Part shown: positions 35,779 to 43,044 of the stretch, piece after piece | Position numbering within the stretch: the first letter of the stretch is position 1 | How the letters are laid out: each line of letters begins with the position of its first letter | Notes under the pieces: model-generated | What the model saw: the letters and a program-made list of their open reading frames with translations, nothing else | Database searches by the model: none | Told to the model about the DNA's origin: nothing | Source of the DNA: an uncultured Rhodospirillales bacterium | GTDB taxonomy: Bacteria; Pseudomonadota; Alphaproteobacteria; CAAGCB01; CAG-977 | Reading direction: 5' to 3' | Assembly (NCBI GenBank): GCA_902777205.1 | Contig: CACYSU010000017.1 | Span: forward strand, 1 to 51,174 | Length of the DNA stretch: 51,174 bases | Made by a program: the position numbers and the translations under genes

Positions 35779-37518
35779 TTAACGCGCGTTCAAAGCAGCC
35801 TTTACATACGGGGCGATCTGTTTGGATTCGTAAGGTCTGGGCGTCACACCCAGTTGCGGGGCAACAGTCGCGATAATCTTTTCCGCCGTCGGAACCGCGT
35901 TCCACGCGGCGGTGTTCAGGTTGTACGTTTCTTTGATTCCCTTGGGCGCGTCCAACATCACCATCAAAACGTACTGCGGGTTGTCCATGGGAAAGGCGGA
36001 TATGAACGACGTACGCAACGTGTTTCCGACGTATTTGCCGTTGACCAGCTTTTGCGCGGAACCCGTTTTGCCGCCGACTTCGAACCCCGGAACGTTGGCT
36101 TTGCGTCCCGATCCTTCCGTCACAACCAAACGCATCATACCGCGCATTACGTCGGATGTCTTCTTAGAAATGACTCTTTTGCCGATTATTTCGTCGCCCG
36201 CGCGTTTCGACACCAGCGACGGCGCGTTGTAGATGCCGCCGTTGACCAACGCCGCCGCGGCCGCCGCCACATGGACGGGGGTCAGCGCGACGCCGTATCC
36301 GTATCCCGCCGTCGCCGTGTTGACTTCGCGCCATTTCGACGGCATCAGGGGATGTCCGCGTTCGGGCAGTTCGATGCCCGCCGCGTCGAAAAATCCGAAT
36401 TTGCGGAAGTATTCGCGCTGTTTTTCGGGACCGACGGCCAAAGCGATCTTGGCCGAACCGACGTTTGACGAATGGATCAGGATTTCCGGCACGCTCATTT
36501 CCCGCCGGTTTTTTGCTTCCGGTTCGGTGATCAGGCGGTTTGAAACCAAAACGGGCTTGCTGGCGTCGATTCTGTCGTTGACGGTGATTTTTTTGGTGTC
36601 GATGCCGATGGCGGCGTTGAACAGCTTCATAATCGAACCGACTTCGTAAACGCCCAGCGAAACCGTGTTGAACAGGTCTTTGCGCTTCGCTTTTTTCAAA
36701 TTGTTCGGGTCGTAATCGGGCAGGGACACCATGGCGACGATTTCGCCCGTTTTCGCGTTCATCAAAACGGCGGCCGCGCCCTCCGCGTTGTACTTTTCAA
36801 TGCTTCCTTGCAAAACGGCGTGGATGGAATCCTGCACGCCGACATCCAGCGACAGGCGGACGGTTTCCTTTTTGTCCGACAGTTTGCCGTTGAACGCCTT
36901 TTCAACGCCGGCGATGCCGTTGTTGTCGATGTCCGTCGTGCCGATCAGATGCGACACCAGCGGGCCTTGCGGATAGACGCGCGTTTCCGTCATTTGGAAA
37001 TTCAGCTGCGGAAACCCCAGACGGTTCACGTCGTATTGTTCCTTCGGCGTCAGGTTGCGCTTGACATAGATGAAATTCTTTTTGCTTTTCAGCTTTTTCA
37101 GCAAAGGCTTGTATTGCAGGTCGGGCAGGGTTTGCACCAACGCCTGCGCGATGGTTTCGGGGTTTTTGATTTTTTCCGCGTCAACGTACAAATCGGCCGA
37201 CGGCAGGCTGGTCGCCAGCAGTACGCCGTTGCGGTCAACAATGTCGGCGCGGTTCATTTTGATTTCAAGGGCGTAGGTCTTTTCGTCGGCGGCCTTGACG
37301 TGTTCGACGGGCGACGCGTTTAAAACCGTGACGGCGGTCAGCTGCGCCGCGATGACGCAAAACGCGGTGAAAAACAGCCCCATCGTGAACAACAGGCGGT
37401 TTTTGCCGCTTTCCAAACTGTCCGATGTTTTTTTGTCGGCCGCGCTGATCCGGTCGGGCAGGGGGATTTCCTGTCCGGGGGCGTAGAATATTCCGCTTTT
37501 GTTTGAAAAACGGAACAT
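35779..37518 (-). CDS. ftsI: Septal peptidoglycan transpeptidase FtsI (PBP3)
   Basis: The 579-residue class B penicillin-binding protein crosslinks septal peptidoglycan. There is one membrane anchor (about residues 42-66), a pedestal domain with MNRADIVDRNGVLLATSLPS (88-107), and a transpeptidase domain with the active-site motifs SIMK (Ser295, Lys298), SSN (350-352) and KTG (484-486). The context before the serine is EVG rather than the common EPG, but the catalytic residues are intact. Length is typical. It sits 5 bp behind ftsL. Its partner is FtsW, two genes further on. Confidence 0.96.
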   Translation of the reverse strand: MFRFSNKSGIFYAPGQEIPLPDRISAADKKTSDSLESGKNRLLFTMGLFFTAFCVIAAQLTAVTVLNASPVEHVKAADEKTYALEIKMNRADIVDRNGVLLATSLPSADLYVDAEKIKNPETIAQALVQTLPDLQYKPLLKKLKSKKNFIYVKRNLTPKEQYDVNRLGFPQLNFQMTETRVYPQGPLVSHLIGTTDIDNNGIAGVEKAFNGKLSDKKETVRLSLDVGVQDSIHAVLQGSIEKYNAEGAAAVLMNAKTGEIVAMVSLPDYDPNNLKKAKRKDLFNTVSLGVYEVGSIMKLFNAAIGIDTKKITVNDRIDASKPVLVSNRLITEPEAKNRREMSVPEILIHSSNVGSAKIALAVGPEKQREYFRKFGFFDAAGIELPERGHPLMPSKWREVNTATAGYGYGVALTPVHVAAAAAALVNGGIYNAPSLVSKRAGDEIIGKRVISKKTSDVMRGMMRLVVTEGSGRKANVPGFEVGGKTGSAQKLVNGKYVGNTLRTSFISAFPMDNPQYVLMVMLDAPKGIKETYNLNTAAWNAVPTAEKIIATVAPQLGVTPRPYESKQIAPYVKAALNAR

Positions 37519-37523
37519 GGCGG

Positions 37524-37853
37524 CTACTCCCGCGTCGGGGCGGCGAAAGAAACCCGAATGATGTTTTCGTTCAAACCGGATTTCACGGATTTAAAGGGAA
37601 TGGCGGAAAAAGAGATGATTTGTTCGCCGCGCAGCGGTTTCATGCGGGCATGGCGTTCCGACAGGGCTCGGATGCGCGCGGGGTCGTTCAAATAGCTCCA
37701 TTCGGCTTTTAAAACGTGTAGGGCTTTCTGGTCGTCCTTGATGCGGGCGTTGATGCGATCCAAATCGTTTTCCAGCGCGATGACTTTGTTTTTAATGACG
37801 AACATTCCCGTGGCCATTGCGGCGAAAATGACAATCAATGTGAAACGTGCCAT
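37524..37853 (-). CDS. ftsL: Cell division protein FtsL
   Basis: The 109-residue bitopic protein has a membrane helix at residues about 4-21 (FTLIVIFAAMATGMFVI) followed by a coiled-coil-like heptad region (KNKVIALENDLDRINARIKD) and the WSYLNDPARIRALSERH segment conserved in FtsL. FtsL with FtsB and FtsQ activates FtsWI. It is placed between rsmH and ftsI, the usual site. Sequence identity in this family is low, so the call rests mostly on topology, the NDPARI motif and position. Confidence 0.9.
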   Translation of the reverse strand: MARFTLIVIFAAMATGMFVIKNKVIALENDLDRINARIKDDQKALHVLKAEWSYLNDPARIRALSERHARMKPLRGEQIISFSAIPFKSVKSGLNENIIRVSFAAPTRE

Positions 37854-37865
37854 GTGAAACTCCCC

Positions 37866-38795
37866 CTACAAACGTTCCGCCGACCGCAGGCGGGCGGAAC
37901 GGGCGCGGGGGTTTCTTTGACATTCTTCCATAGAAGGGAGGATCGGTTTTTTCGTTAATTGGATCAGGGTCGCCGCCGTTTCCGACCGTTCGGGCAGATA
38001 GCGGGACGGGTTCGCGGTTTTGCCGCTTTTTTCCTGAATGAAGTTTTTGACGATTCTGTCTTCTAAAGAATGGAAAGAAACGACTGCCATTCTTCCGCCT
38101 TTTTTCAGAAGCGCTTCGGCTCCCGACAAACCGGAACGCAGCTGGCCCAGTTCGTCATTGACGTAAATGCGCAACGCTTGGAACGTCCGCGTTGCCGGAT
38201 CTATTTCGTCCCTTTTGCGCGGCATCACGGAACGGACGGCGGCCGCCAGCTCCAGCGTCGTTTTAAAAGGGGCGGTTTTGCGCGCGGCGACGATCGCCGC
38301 GGCGATGCGGCGGGAAAACCGTTCCTCGCCGTACAGGTAAATGATGTCGGCGATTTCCTTTTCGCCGTATTTGTTCACGACATCCGCGGCGGACAGGCCG
38401 CTTTGGCTCATCCGCATATCCAGAACGCCGTCCTTTTGAAAGGAAAATCCGCGTTCGGCGCGGTCGATCTGCATCGACGAAACGCCGATGTCCATCATCA
38501 CGCCGTCAACCGATTCGACGCCTTGCGCCGCCAGCAGATCGCGCATTTCGCCGAACGTGCCGTGCAGCAGTTTCAGCCGGCCGTCGTATTTTTCGACCAA
38601 CGCCTGTCCCTCGGCGATCGCGTCGGGGTCGCGGTCGATCGCGTAAACGGTGCATCCGGCCGCGTCCAAAACCGCGCGGGAATAGCCGCCCGCGCCGAAC
38701 GTCGCGTCAACATACACGCCGCCGTCTTTCGGGGCGATCTGTTCGACGACCTCGGCCAATAAAACGGGAATGTGCGGCGATTTTTGTCCGGTCAT
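37866..38795 (-). CDS. rsmH: 16S rRNA m4C1402 methyltransferase
   Basis: The 309-residue SAM-dependent enzyme (formerly MraW) N4-methylates C1402 of 16S rRNA. Seen are [20 protein letters not shown], the SAM loop [59 protein letters not shown] and [13 protein letters not shown]. The ATG at 38795 lies one base from the mraZ stop and has GGGAGGCG upstream; a longer frame into mraZ is rejected. The C-terminus [14 protein letters not shown] is characteristic. Confidence 0.97.
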   Translation of the reverse strand: MTGQKSPHIPVLLAEVVEQIAPKDGGVYVDATFGAGGYSRAVLDAAGCTVYAIDRDPDAIAEGQALVEKYDGRLKLLHGTFGEMRDLLAAQGVESVDGVMMDIGVSSMQIDRAERGFSFQKDGVLDMRMSQSGLSAADVVNKYGEKEIADIIYLYGEERFSRRIAAAIVAARKTAPFKTTLELAAAVRSVMPRKRDEIDPATRTFQALRIYVNDELGQLRSGLSGAEALLKKGGRMAVVSFHSLEDRIVKNFIQEKSGKTANPSRYLPERSETAATLIQLTKKPILPSMEECQRNPRARSARLRSAERL

Positions 38796-38796
38796 G

Positions 38797-39273
38797 TCAC
38801 GCCTCCCGTCCCGTTTTGACGGAAAAATGCTTTTCAAGGGCGTTTTTGCGCATTTCGGATTCTTTGGCCTGATAGGTTTCGGGATTCCAAATCTGGAACG
38901 TGCGGCCTTTGCCCACGAACAGGGCTTTGTCCGTGATGCCCGCGTGTTTCAACAGCTTTTCGGTCAAAACGATGCGCCCCGTCGAATCGAACGGAAATTC
39001 CTTCGCGTCCGAAAAAATCAGGCCGGTCAGGTCGTCTTGTTCGTTGGAAAACGCGTCGAAAGCGTTGTCGATGTCGTTGGCCATTTTTTCCATCATTTCC
39101 GACGTGCGGCATTCGATGCAGGGCATCGTGAACGACCGGAACGCAACCAGCTCCGTTTCCTGCTGTTCCAGCAAAGCGCGGTAATCGGCGGGAATCGACA
39201 CGCGTCCCTTGGCGTCCACCTTGTTGACGGTGGCGTCCAGAAAAAGGCTGTACTTTCTCTGAAACTTGGCCAT
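38797..39273 (-). CDS. mraZ: Transcriptional regulator MraZ
   Basis: The 158-residue protein has two SpoVT-AbrB-type repeats. The first contains [20 protein letters not shown] (about residues 11-30) and the second [20 protein letters not shown] (about 90-109). MraZ forms a ring-like multimer and represses its own division operon in other bacteria by binding tandem short repeats. Such repeats are present at 39348-39404. The ATG at 39273 fits the family N-terminus; the frame continues upstream without homology. Confidence 0.95.
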   Translation of the reverse strand: MAKFQRKYSLFLDATVNKVDAKGRVSIPADYRALLEQQETELVAFRSFTMPCIECRTSEMMEKMANDIDNAFDAFSNEQDDLTGLIFSDAKEFPFDSTGRIVLTEKLLKHAGITDKALFVGKGRTFQIWNPETYQAKESEMRKNALEKHFSVKTGREA

Positions 39274-39347
39274 GCGTGACGTTTCCTTTCGTTTTCGGCG
39301 TTCACGCGCGTTCTGCGCGCTAGGCAAATTTTTCCCCTTGGATACTT

Positions 39348-39404
39348 ATGGGATAGCATGGGATTTTATGGGCGTCAATGGGACTGAAGGGGGTATTTTA
39401 TGGG
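39348..39404 (-). promoter_or_regulatory. MraZ-box-like repeat ladder and mraZ promoter candidate
   Basis: On the + strand ATGGG occurs at 39348, 39358, 39368 and 39378, exactly 10 bp apart, then AAGGG at 39388 and ATGGG at 39400. MraZ of E. coli is known to bind TGGG-type repeats at 10-bp period. On the - strand, the direction of mraZ, TTGACG (39373-39378) and TATCCC (39350-39355) are 17 bp apart and lie inside the ladder, so bound MraZ would block the promoter. The -10 match is poor; the repeats are the stronger signal. Confidence 0.65.
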
Positions 39405-39674
39405 AATATGTGGAAAAAGTCACAGGATGAAAACCATATCTTGTATGTTTTTACACGGGCGCGCGGCATATGTTGGATTTTCACATGGCCGAAAAAAAAT
39501 CCGCCGGAAGCGGCGAAAAATGGAAACGGGCATGACGACTCTGAAAGGTGCTTTTTTTGTTCACGGGTTCACGGGGGACGCCGAGGAATCGGGCAAGACG
39601 GCGAAAAAGCGCGAAGCCCTTGTTTCAACGGGATTCGGGCGGCGAATCGATTCGCGATTGAATTTTGATGAAAA
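39405..39674. other. Gene-poor gap between mraZ region and rnpB
   Basis: No convincing gene lies here. Short frames exist on the + strand (for example from 39400) but run into rnpB and show no family motif. The stretch contains a perfect 14-bp palindrome, GCGAATCGATTCGC (39642-39655), about 20 bp beyond the 3' end of rnpB. No clean rho-independent terminator with a T-run was found for rnpB. Confidence 0.5.
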
Positions 39675-40040
39675 CGGTGCCGGACGATCTGTAAGCCGGG
39701 TTCTGTGATCGGCGATCATTCATCTGCGACGGTTGTTGCCAAACGTCTTTAGCGACCTACCTCTGGCGGGGACGGAAACATCCCGCGATACGAAAAGTAT
39801 GCCTTTCTTGGTCTTGCTTCCGATAGGGCTTGCCGTGCCTTTTCCGTTGCCGGAAAAGCGGTGCGCTCTTACCGCACCATTTCAACCTTGCCTGTCCGAA
39901 GACATCGGCGGAATTTTTTCTGCTGCGCTTTCCCTTGGGTTGCCCCAGCCGGACGTTATCCGGTATCGTGTTTCCGTGAAGCCCGGACTTTCCTCAGTAC
40001 GCACAAAGGCGCACCGCGATCGCCCGATCCTCCGGCACCG
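39675..40040 (-). ncRNA. rnpB: RNase P RNA, type A
   Basis: The - strand contains the universal RNase P core: GAGGAAAGTCCGGGCT near the 5' end (opposite 39980-39995) and ACAGAACCCGGCTTAC near the 3' end (opposite 39689-39704). The ends pair as helix P1: CGGTGCCGGA at the 5' end (opposite 40031-40040) with TCCGGCACCG at the 3' end (opposite 39675-39684), a perfect 10 bp. The RNA is about 366 nt, normal for type A. It is the catalytic subunit for tRNA 5' maturation. Open frames across this stretch are artefacts. Confidence 0.95.
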
Positions 40041-40046
40041 ACGGGG

Positions 40047-40075
40047 ACGGTACGGGGAAATCGCGGCAATGTCAA
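40047..40075 (-). promoter_or_regulatory. rnpB promoter
   Basis: On the - strand TTGACA (40070-40075) and TACCGT (40047-40052) are 17 bp apart. The predicted transcription start, seven bases after the -10, coincides with the first base of helix P1 of RNase P RNA. The TGA inside TTGACA is also the stop codon of the upstream HAD phosphatase gene. Confidence 0.7.
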
Positions 40076-40872
40076 TAAAAGATTTCGTTCAGTGTTTCGG
40101 CGATGCCGTCGTCGTCGTTCGTCGCCGCCACGCGTTTGGCGCATTCTTGAACGTCGGGCGCGGCGTTGCCCATCGCGACGCCCAACCCCGCGCGGCGCAG
40201 CATTTCCGTATCGTTGTAGCTGTCGCCGAACGCGATCGTTTCCGAAACGTCAATGCCGCAATGCGCGCATAAAACGTCCATTCCCGACGCTTTGTTGACG
40301 CCTTTGGCGACCGCTTCCATAATATAATGCTGCGATTTGTAAAAGTCGCACCGCGGAAACACCGGCGCCAGCCTGTTCATCAGTGCCGTCGTGCTTTCGA
40401 CCGTGCCGACGCCGATCATTTTCAGGATCGGGGCGTTTTCCGGCATGACGGTTTCAAGCTCGCCGACCAGCGGCGCGACCGGCATGACGTAACATTCGCC
40501 CCGCACGATGTCGGTCATCGCGTCGGCGATCCAATCGTCGCCCGCATAGACGATCGTTTCAACGTCCGGCGAAAAATCGCGGACGGCCGATTTCAACGCC
40601 AGCGTTTCGGCAAGGGACAACGTCCGGCGGTAAACGGAAACGCCGTTTTCGTCGAACACCTCCGCGCCGTTGCAGGCCAGAATGAAAACGGGAAAGCCCA
40701 GCGCGTCGGCGACGGGGCGGATGCCCGCGCGGCCGCGTCCGGACGCCAAAGCGAAACGCACGCCCTTTTCAAAATGCAGGCGGCGGCAAACGTCCAGCGT
40801 GGCGGGCGAGATTTTCTTTTCAGAGTTTAAAAACGTGCCGTCGATATCCGACACGACCAGTTTGAAAGACAT
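40072..40872 (-). CDS. Cof-type HAD phosphatase (second of a tandem pair)
   Basis: The 266-residue protein has the HAD motifs: I VVSDIDGTFLNSEKKIS with nucleophile Asp9 and Asp11, II ALASGRGRAG, III Lys near KGVNKASGMDVLCAHCGI, and IV IAFGDSYNDTEMLRRAGLGV AMGNAAPDVQ. The C2B cap marks the Cof/YidA group, which dephosphorylates sugar phosphates and flavin or pyridoxal phosphates; the substrate cannot be named. It starts 3 bp after its paralog at 40876-41679 and is probably co-transcribed with it and the amidase gene. Confidence 0.9.
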   Translation of the reverse strand: MSFKLVVSDIDGTFLNSEKKISPATLDVCRRLHFEKGVRFALASGRGRAGIRPVADALGFPVFILACNGAEVFDENGVSVYRRTLSLAETLALKSAVRDFSPDVETIVYAGDDWIADAMTDIVRGECYVMPVAPLVGELETVMPENAPILKMIGVGTVESTTALMNRLAPVFPRCDFYKSQHYIMEAVAKGVNKASGMDVLCAHCGIDVSETIAFGDSYNDTEMLRRAGLGVAMGNAAPDVQECAKRVAATNDDDGIAETLNEIFY

Positions 40873-40875
40873 TGC

Positions 40876-41679
40876 TTATTTTCCTTGCAGCAGGGAATCC
40901 AAAACGACGGCCAGCCCGTCTTCGGCGTTCGAGGGGGCGACCAGATCGGCCGCGGCTTTGACGGCGTCGGGCGCGTTGCCCATGGCGACGCCCGTTCCCG
41001 CGAATTGCAGCAAATCGACATCGTTGAAATTGTCGCCGAACGCGACAACGTCGCCGCGGCCGATGCCGTACAGGTCGCACAAAGCGGCGGCGGCGGCCGA
41101 TTTCGACGCCGCGCGCGCCATGATTTCCAGATACCGCGCCTGCGATTTGAAAATCGTGCATTGCGGAAATTCCGGCTTCAGGCTGTTTTCCAGCGCGTCA
41201 ATCAGGGCGGGTTCGCCCGCACACAGGATTTTATGCACGGGATCGGACGGTTTCAACACCTGTTCGGGCTGTCCGACCAGCGGCCGTTTTGCGGTTGTTT
41301 CCTTTTCCAGATACAGGGCGGCCGTCCCGTCGTCAACGTCGGTGATCCAATCGTCGTTTGAAAACGTGTAGCTGACGATTTCGGGAAAGCCCGACCGGAT
41401 TTTTTCACGCAGGGAAACGGCGGTCGCCAGCGTCATCGCCTTGTCGTACAAGACCGCGCCGTTTTCGTCCCACGCCAGCGCGCCGCTGTACGCGATCAGG
41501 GGCGCGCGCAATCCCGTTTCCCGCTGAATCGTGCGGATCGACGTCGGCATCCGGCCGGACACCAGAATGAACGGAATGTCCGCGTGTCGCGCGAGACAGG
41601 CTTTCGTTTTGTCCGAAACCGTTTGTTCGGGGGTCAGGAATGTGCCGTCGATATCGCTGAAAATGATTTTGCAGGTCAT
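40876..41679 (-). CDS. Cof-type HAD phosphatase (first of a tandem pair)
   Basis: The 267-residue protein carries IIFSDIDGTFLTPEQTVSDK (motif I, Asp9 and Asp11), ILVSGRMPTSIRTIQ (motif II), ARAASKSAAAAALCDLYGI (motif III Lys region) and VAFGDNFNDVDLLQFAGTGV AMGNAPDAVK (motif IV). It is clearly homologous along its full length to the adjacent gene at 40072-40872, pointing to a tandem duplication that has since diverged. It lies 3 bp behind the amidase gene. Substrate unknown. Confidence 0.9.
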   Translation of the reverse strand: MTCKIIFSDIDGTFLTPEQTVSDKTKACLARHADIPFILVSGRMPTSIRTIQRETGLRAPLIAYSGALAWDENGAVLYDKAMTLATAVSLREKIRSGFPEIVSYTFSNDDWITDVDDGTAALYLEKETTAKRPLVGQPEQVLKPSDPVHKILCAGEPALIDALENSLKPEFPQCTIFKSQARYLEIMARAASKSAAAAALCDLYGIGRGDVVAFGDNFNDVDLLQFAGTGVAMGNAPDAVKAAADLVAPSNAEDGLAVVLDSLLQGK

Positions 41680-41682
41680 TGT

Positions 41683-42354
41683 TTATTCCTTTGCGTGAAA
41701 AAGGGCGCGGACGGCCGCCATCCGCTCCGCCACCCCGCTGACGCCGTCGGGCGGGGACTGCGGCAGGAAATGACGCCGGAACGCCGTCAGCGCGGCGGAT
41801 TCGTCGGTCGTGTCGTATCCGATGTCCGCCAGCATTTCCCTGACGCCCCGTTCGGGCAGGGCGAATTCGTCCGTCCACAGGCCGACGCCGTTTTCCGCCA
41901 GCTTTTTCCACGGGAACAGCTCCCCCGGATCGGTTTTGCGCGTCGGGGCGACATCGGAATGGCCGACAATGTTGTTCGCGGGGATGTTGCGGCGGCGGAT
42001 GATGTCCTGGCACAATTCGATGACGGATTCGATTTGTTTGTCGGGAAAGGGGCGATAGCCGAATTCGTGTCCGGGGTTTGTGATTTCGATGCCGATCGAC
42101 CGGCTGTTCGTGTCCGTCACGCCGCGCCAATACGAAACGCCGGCGTGCCACGCGCGCGATTCCTCGTCCACCGGATTGTAAATGTCGCCGTTTTCAAAAA
42201 CGACGTAGTGCGCGCTGACGCCGGACGACGGGTCGGCCAGCCTGTCCAGCGCGGCCTGTTCCGATTCCATGCCGGTGTAATGCAGGACGATCATGTCGAT
42301 CGGCGACAAACGCCTGTTGAAATTCGGCGACGGGTAAATCAAAACGGGACGCAT
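41683..42354 (-). CDS. N-acetylmuramoyl-L-alanine amidase, AmpD/AmiD type
   Basis: The 223-residue protein has the amidase_2 fold. Zinc ligands are expected at His25 in IVLHYTGM, a His in SRAWHAGVSYWRG or the GHSDVAPTRKTDPGELFPW motif, and Asp in the latter. It cleaves the MurNAc-L-Ala bond of peptidoglycan or its recycled fragments. No signal peptide is seen, so an AmpD-like cytoplasmic recycling role is likely. The ATG at 42354 has AAAGGA 7 bases upstream; the open frame extends far upstream through unrelated sequence and was trimmed. It heads an operon with two HAD phosphatases. Confidence 0.9.
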   Translation of the reverse strand: MRPVLIYPSPNFNRRLSPIDMIVLHYTGMESEQAALDRLADPSSGVSAHYVVFENGDIYNPVDEESRAWHAGVSYWRGVTDTNSRSIGIEITNPGHEFGYRPFPDKQIESVIELCQDIIRRRNIPANNIVGHSDVAPTRKTDPGELFPWKKLAENGVGLWTDEFALPERGVREMLADIGYDTTDESAALTAFRRHFLPQSPPDGVSGVAERMAAVRALFHAKE

Positions 42355-42388
42355 GAAAAAATCCTTTCGTTTCCGGATGACGCGGACT

Positions 42389-42416
42389 ATTTTAAGGGCG
42401 TTTTTCATTTTTTCAA
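42389..42416 (-). promoter_or_regulatory. Promoter candidate of the amidase-HAD operon
   Basis: On the - strand TTGAAA (42411-42416) and TAAAAT (42389-42394) are separated by 16 bp, and the predicted start lies about 28 bases before the amidase ATG. The elements lie in the 90-bp divergent gap shared with the ProXp-like gene on the + strand. Confidence 0.45.
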
Positions 42417-42444
42417 ACAGGTATTTGATATGGAAGAAAAGGTT

Positions 42445-42948
42445 ATGCCGACATCGTCCGAACGGCTGTTGGAATATTTGGGCGAATTGGGGATCGAGTA
42501 CGTCAACACCCCGCACGCCGCGGTCTTTACCGCCGAAGAGGGCGAAAAGGTCTGGAAAGGCATCGCGGGGATGCATTGCAAAAACCTGTTTTGCAAAGAC
42601 GCCAAAGGCAAACTGTGGCTGATCGTCGCGCCCGCGATGAAACGCGTCGATCTGAAAACCGTTCCCGCGCGGATCGGGTCGAAACGCCTGTCGTTCGGCA
42701 GCGCGGAATTGTTGTTTGAAACGCTGGGCGTGTTCGGCGGTTCGGTCACGCCCTTTTCCGTCGTCAACGACACGGAAAACCGCGTCACCGTCGTTTTGGA
42801 CAAGGAAATGATGGAACAGGAGAAAATCAATTTCCACCCGCTGGTCAACACGGCGACGACGACCGTCACGCCCGACGGGCTGATGAAATTCCTGCGCGCC
42901 TGCCGCCACGAACCGGTGATCGCCCCCGTGTGCGAAGGCGAAGCTTGA
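42445..42948 (+). CDS. YbaK/ProX-type tRNA deacylase (ProXp-ala-like)
   Basis: The 167-residue single-domain protein matches the YbaK/aaRS-editing superfamily, PrdX/ProXp-ala group: LGELGIEYVNTPHAAVFTAE, GMHCKNLFCKDAKGKLWLIV, KRVDLKTVPARIGSKRLSFG, GVFGGSVTPFSVVNDTENRV and FHPLVNTATTTVTPDGLMKF. Such proteins hydrolyse Ala-tRNA(Pro) or similar mischarged tRNAs. The KNLF and HPL-NT segments are conserved in the group. An in-frame ATG at 42430 is also possible; 42445 has GGAAG upstream. It is divergent from the amidase operon. Its stop TGA is contained in the -35 hexamer of the next promoter. Confidence 0.85.
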   Translation: MPTSSERLLEYLGELGIEYVNTPHAAVFTAEEGEKVWKGIAGMHCKNLFCKDAKGKLWLIVAPAMKRVDLKTVPARIGSKRLSFGSAELLFETLGVFGGSVTPFSVVNDTENRVTVVLDKEMMEQEKINFHPLVNTATTTVTPDGLMKFLRACRHEPVIAPVCEGEA

Positions 42949-42973
42949 CAAACGCGTAAAAATATTACATAAT
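42945..42973 (+). promoter_or_regulatory. Strong sigma-70 promoter before the terminase
   Basis: TTGACA (42945-42950, consensus) and CATAAT (42968-42973, one mismatch) are exactly 17 bp apart. This is the best promoter match in the window. The predicted start is near 42980, only 8 bases before the terminator stem beginning at 42988. The TGA inside TTGACA is the stop codon of the ProXp-like gene. Confidence 0.75.
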
Positions 42974-42979
42974 GTGATA

Positions 42980-43024
42980 TTGTTTCGGGTCTTCGGGGCT
43001 GATTGCTCCGGAGGCCTTTTTTTT
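42980..43024 (+). ncRNA. Predicted short transcript (about 45 nt), sRNA or attenuator
   Basis: The interval runs from the predicted start of the strong promoter to the T-run of the terminator at 42988-43024. The product would be little more than an 8-base 5' end plus a 12-bp hairpin. It could be a decoy or sponge RNA, an attenuated leader controlling the terminase gene 20 bp downstream, or a transcription roadblock. No known RNA family was recognised. The existence of the transcript is inference. Confidence 0.4.
42988..43024 (+). terminator. Intrinsic terminator directly before the terminase
   Basis: GGTCTTCGGGGC (42988-42999) pairs over all 12 positions (three G-U) with GCTCCGGAGGCC (43005-43016) around a TGATT loop, followed by eight T (43017-43024). 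It is a strong rho-independent terminator placed between the promoter at 42945-42973 and the terminase ATG at 43045. Confidence 0.85.
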
Positions 43025-43044
43025 ATGCTTTGAACGGGGGAAAA

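Noticed and set aside
39405-39415. DnaA-box-like TGTGGAAAA
   Set aside because: A single weak match to the 9-mer without clustering or dnaA/dnaN nearby does not support a replication origin.
39378-39708. Possible small genes between mraZ and rnpB
   Set aside because: Overlapping frames run into rnpB, have no good ribosome-binding site and no motif.
39733-40272. 179-codon open frame on the + strand
   Set aside because: It overlaps the RNase P RNA, whose conserved core and end pairing are clear; no protein family is recognised.
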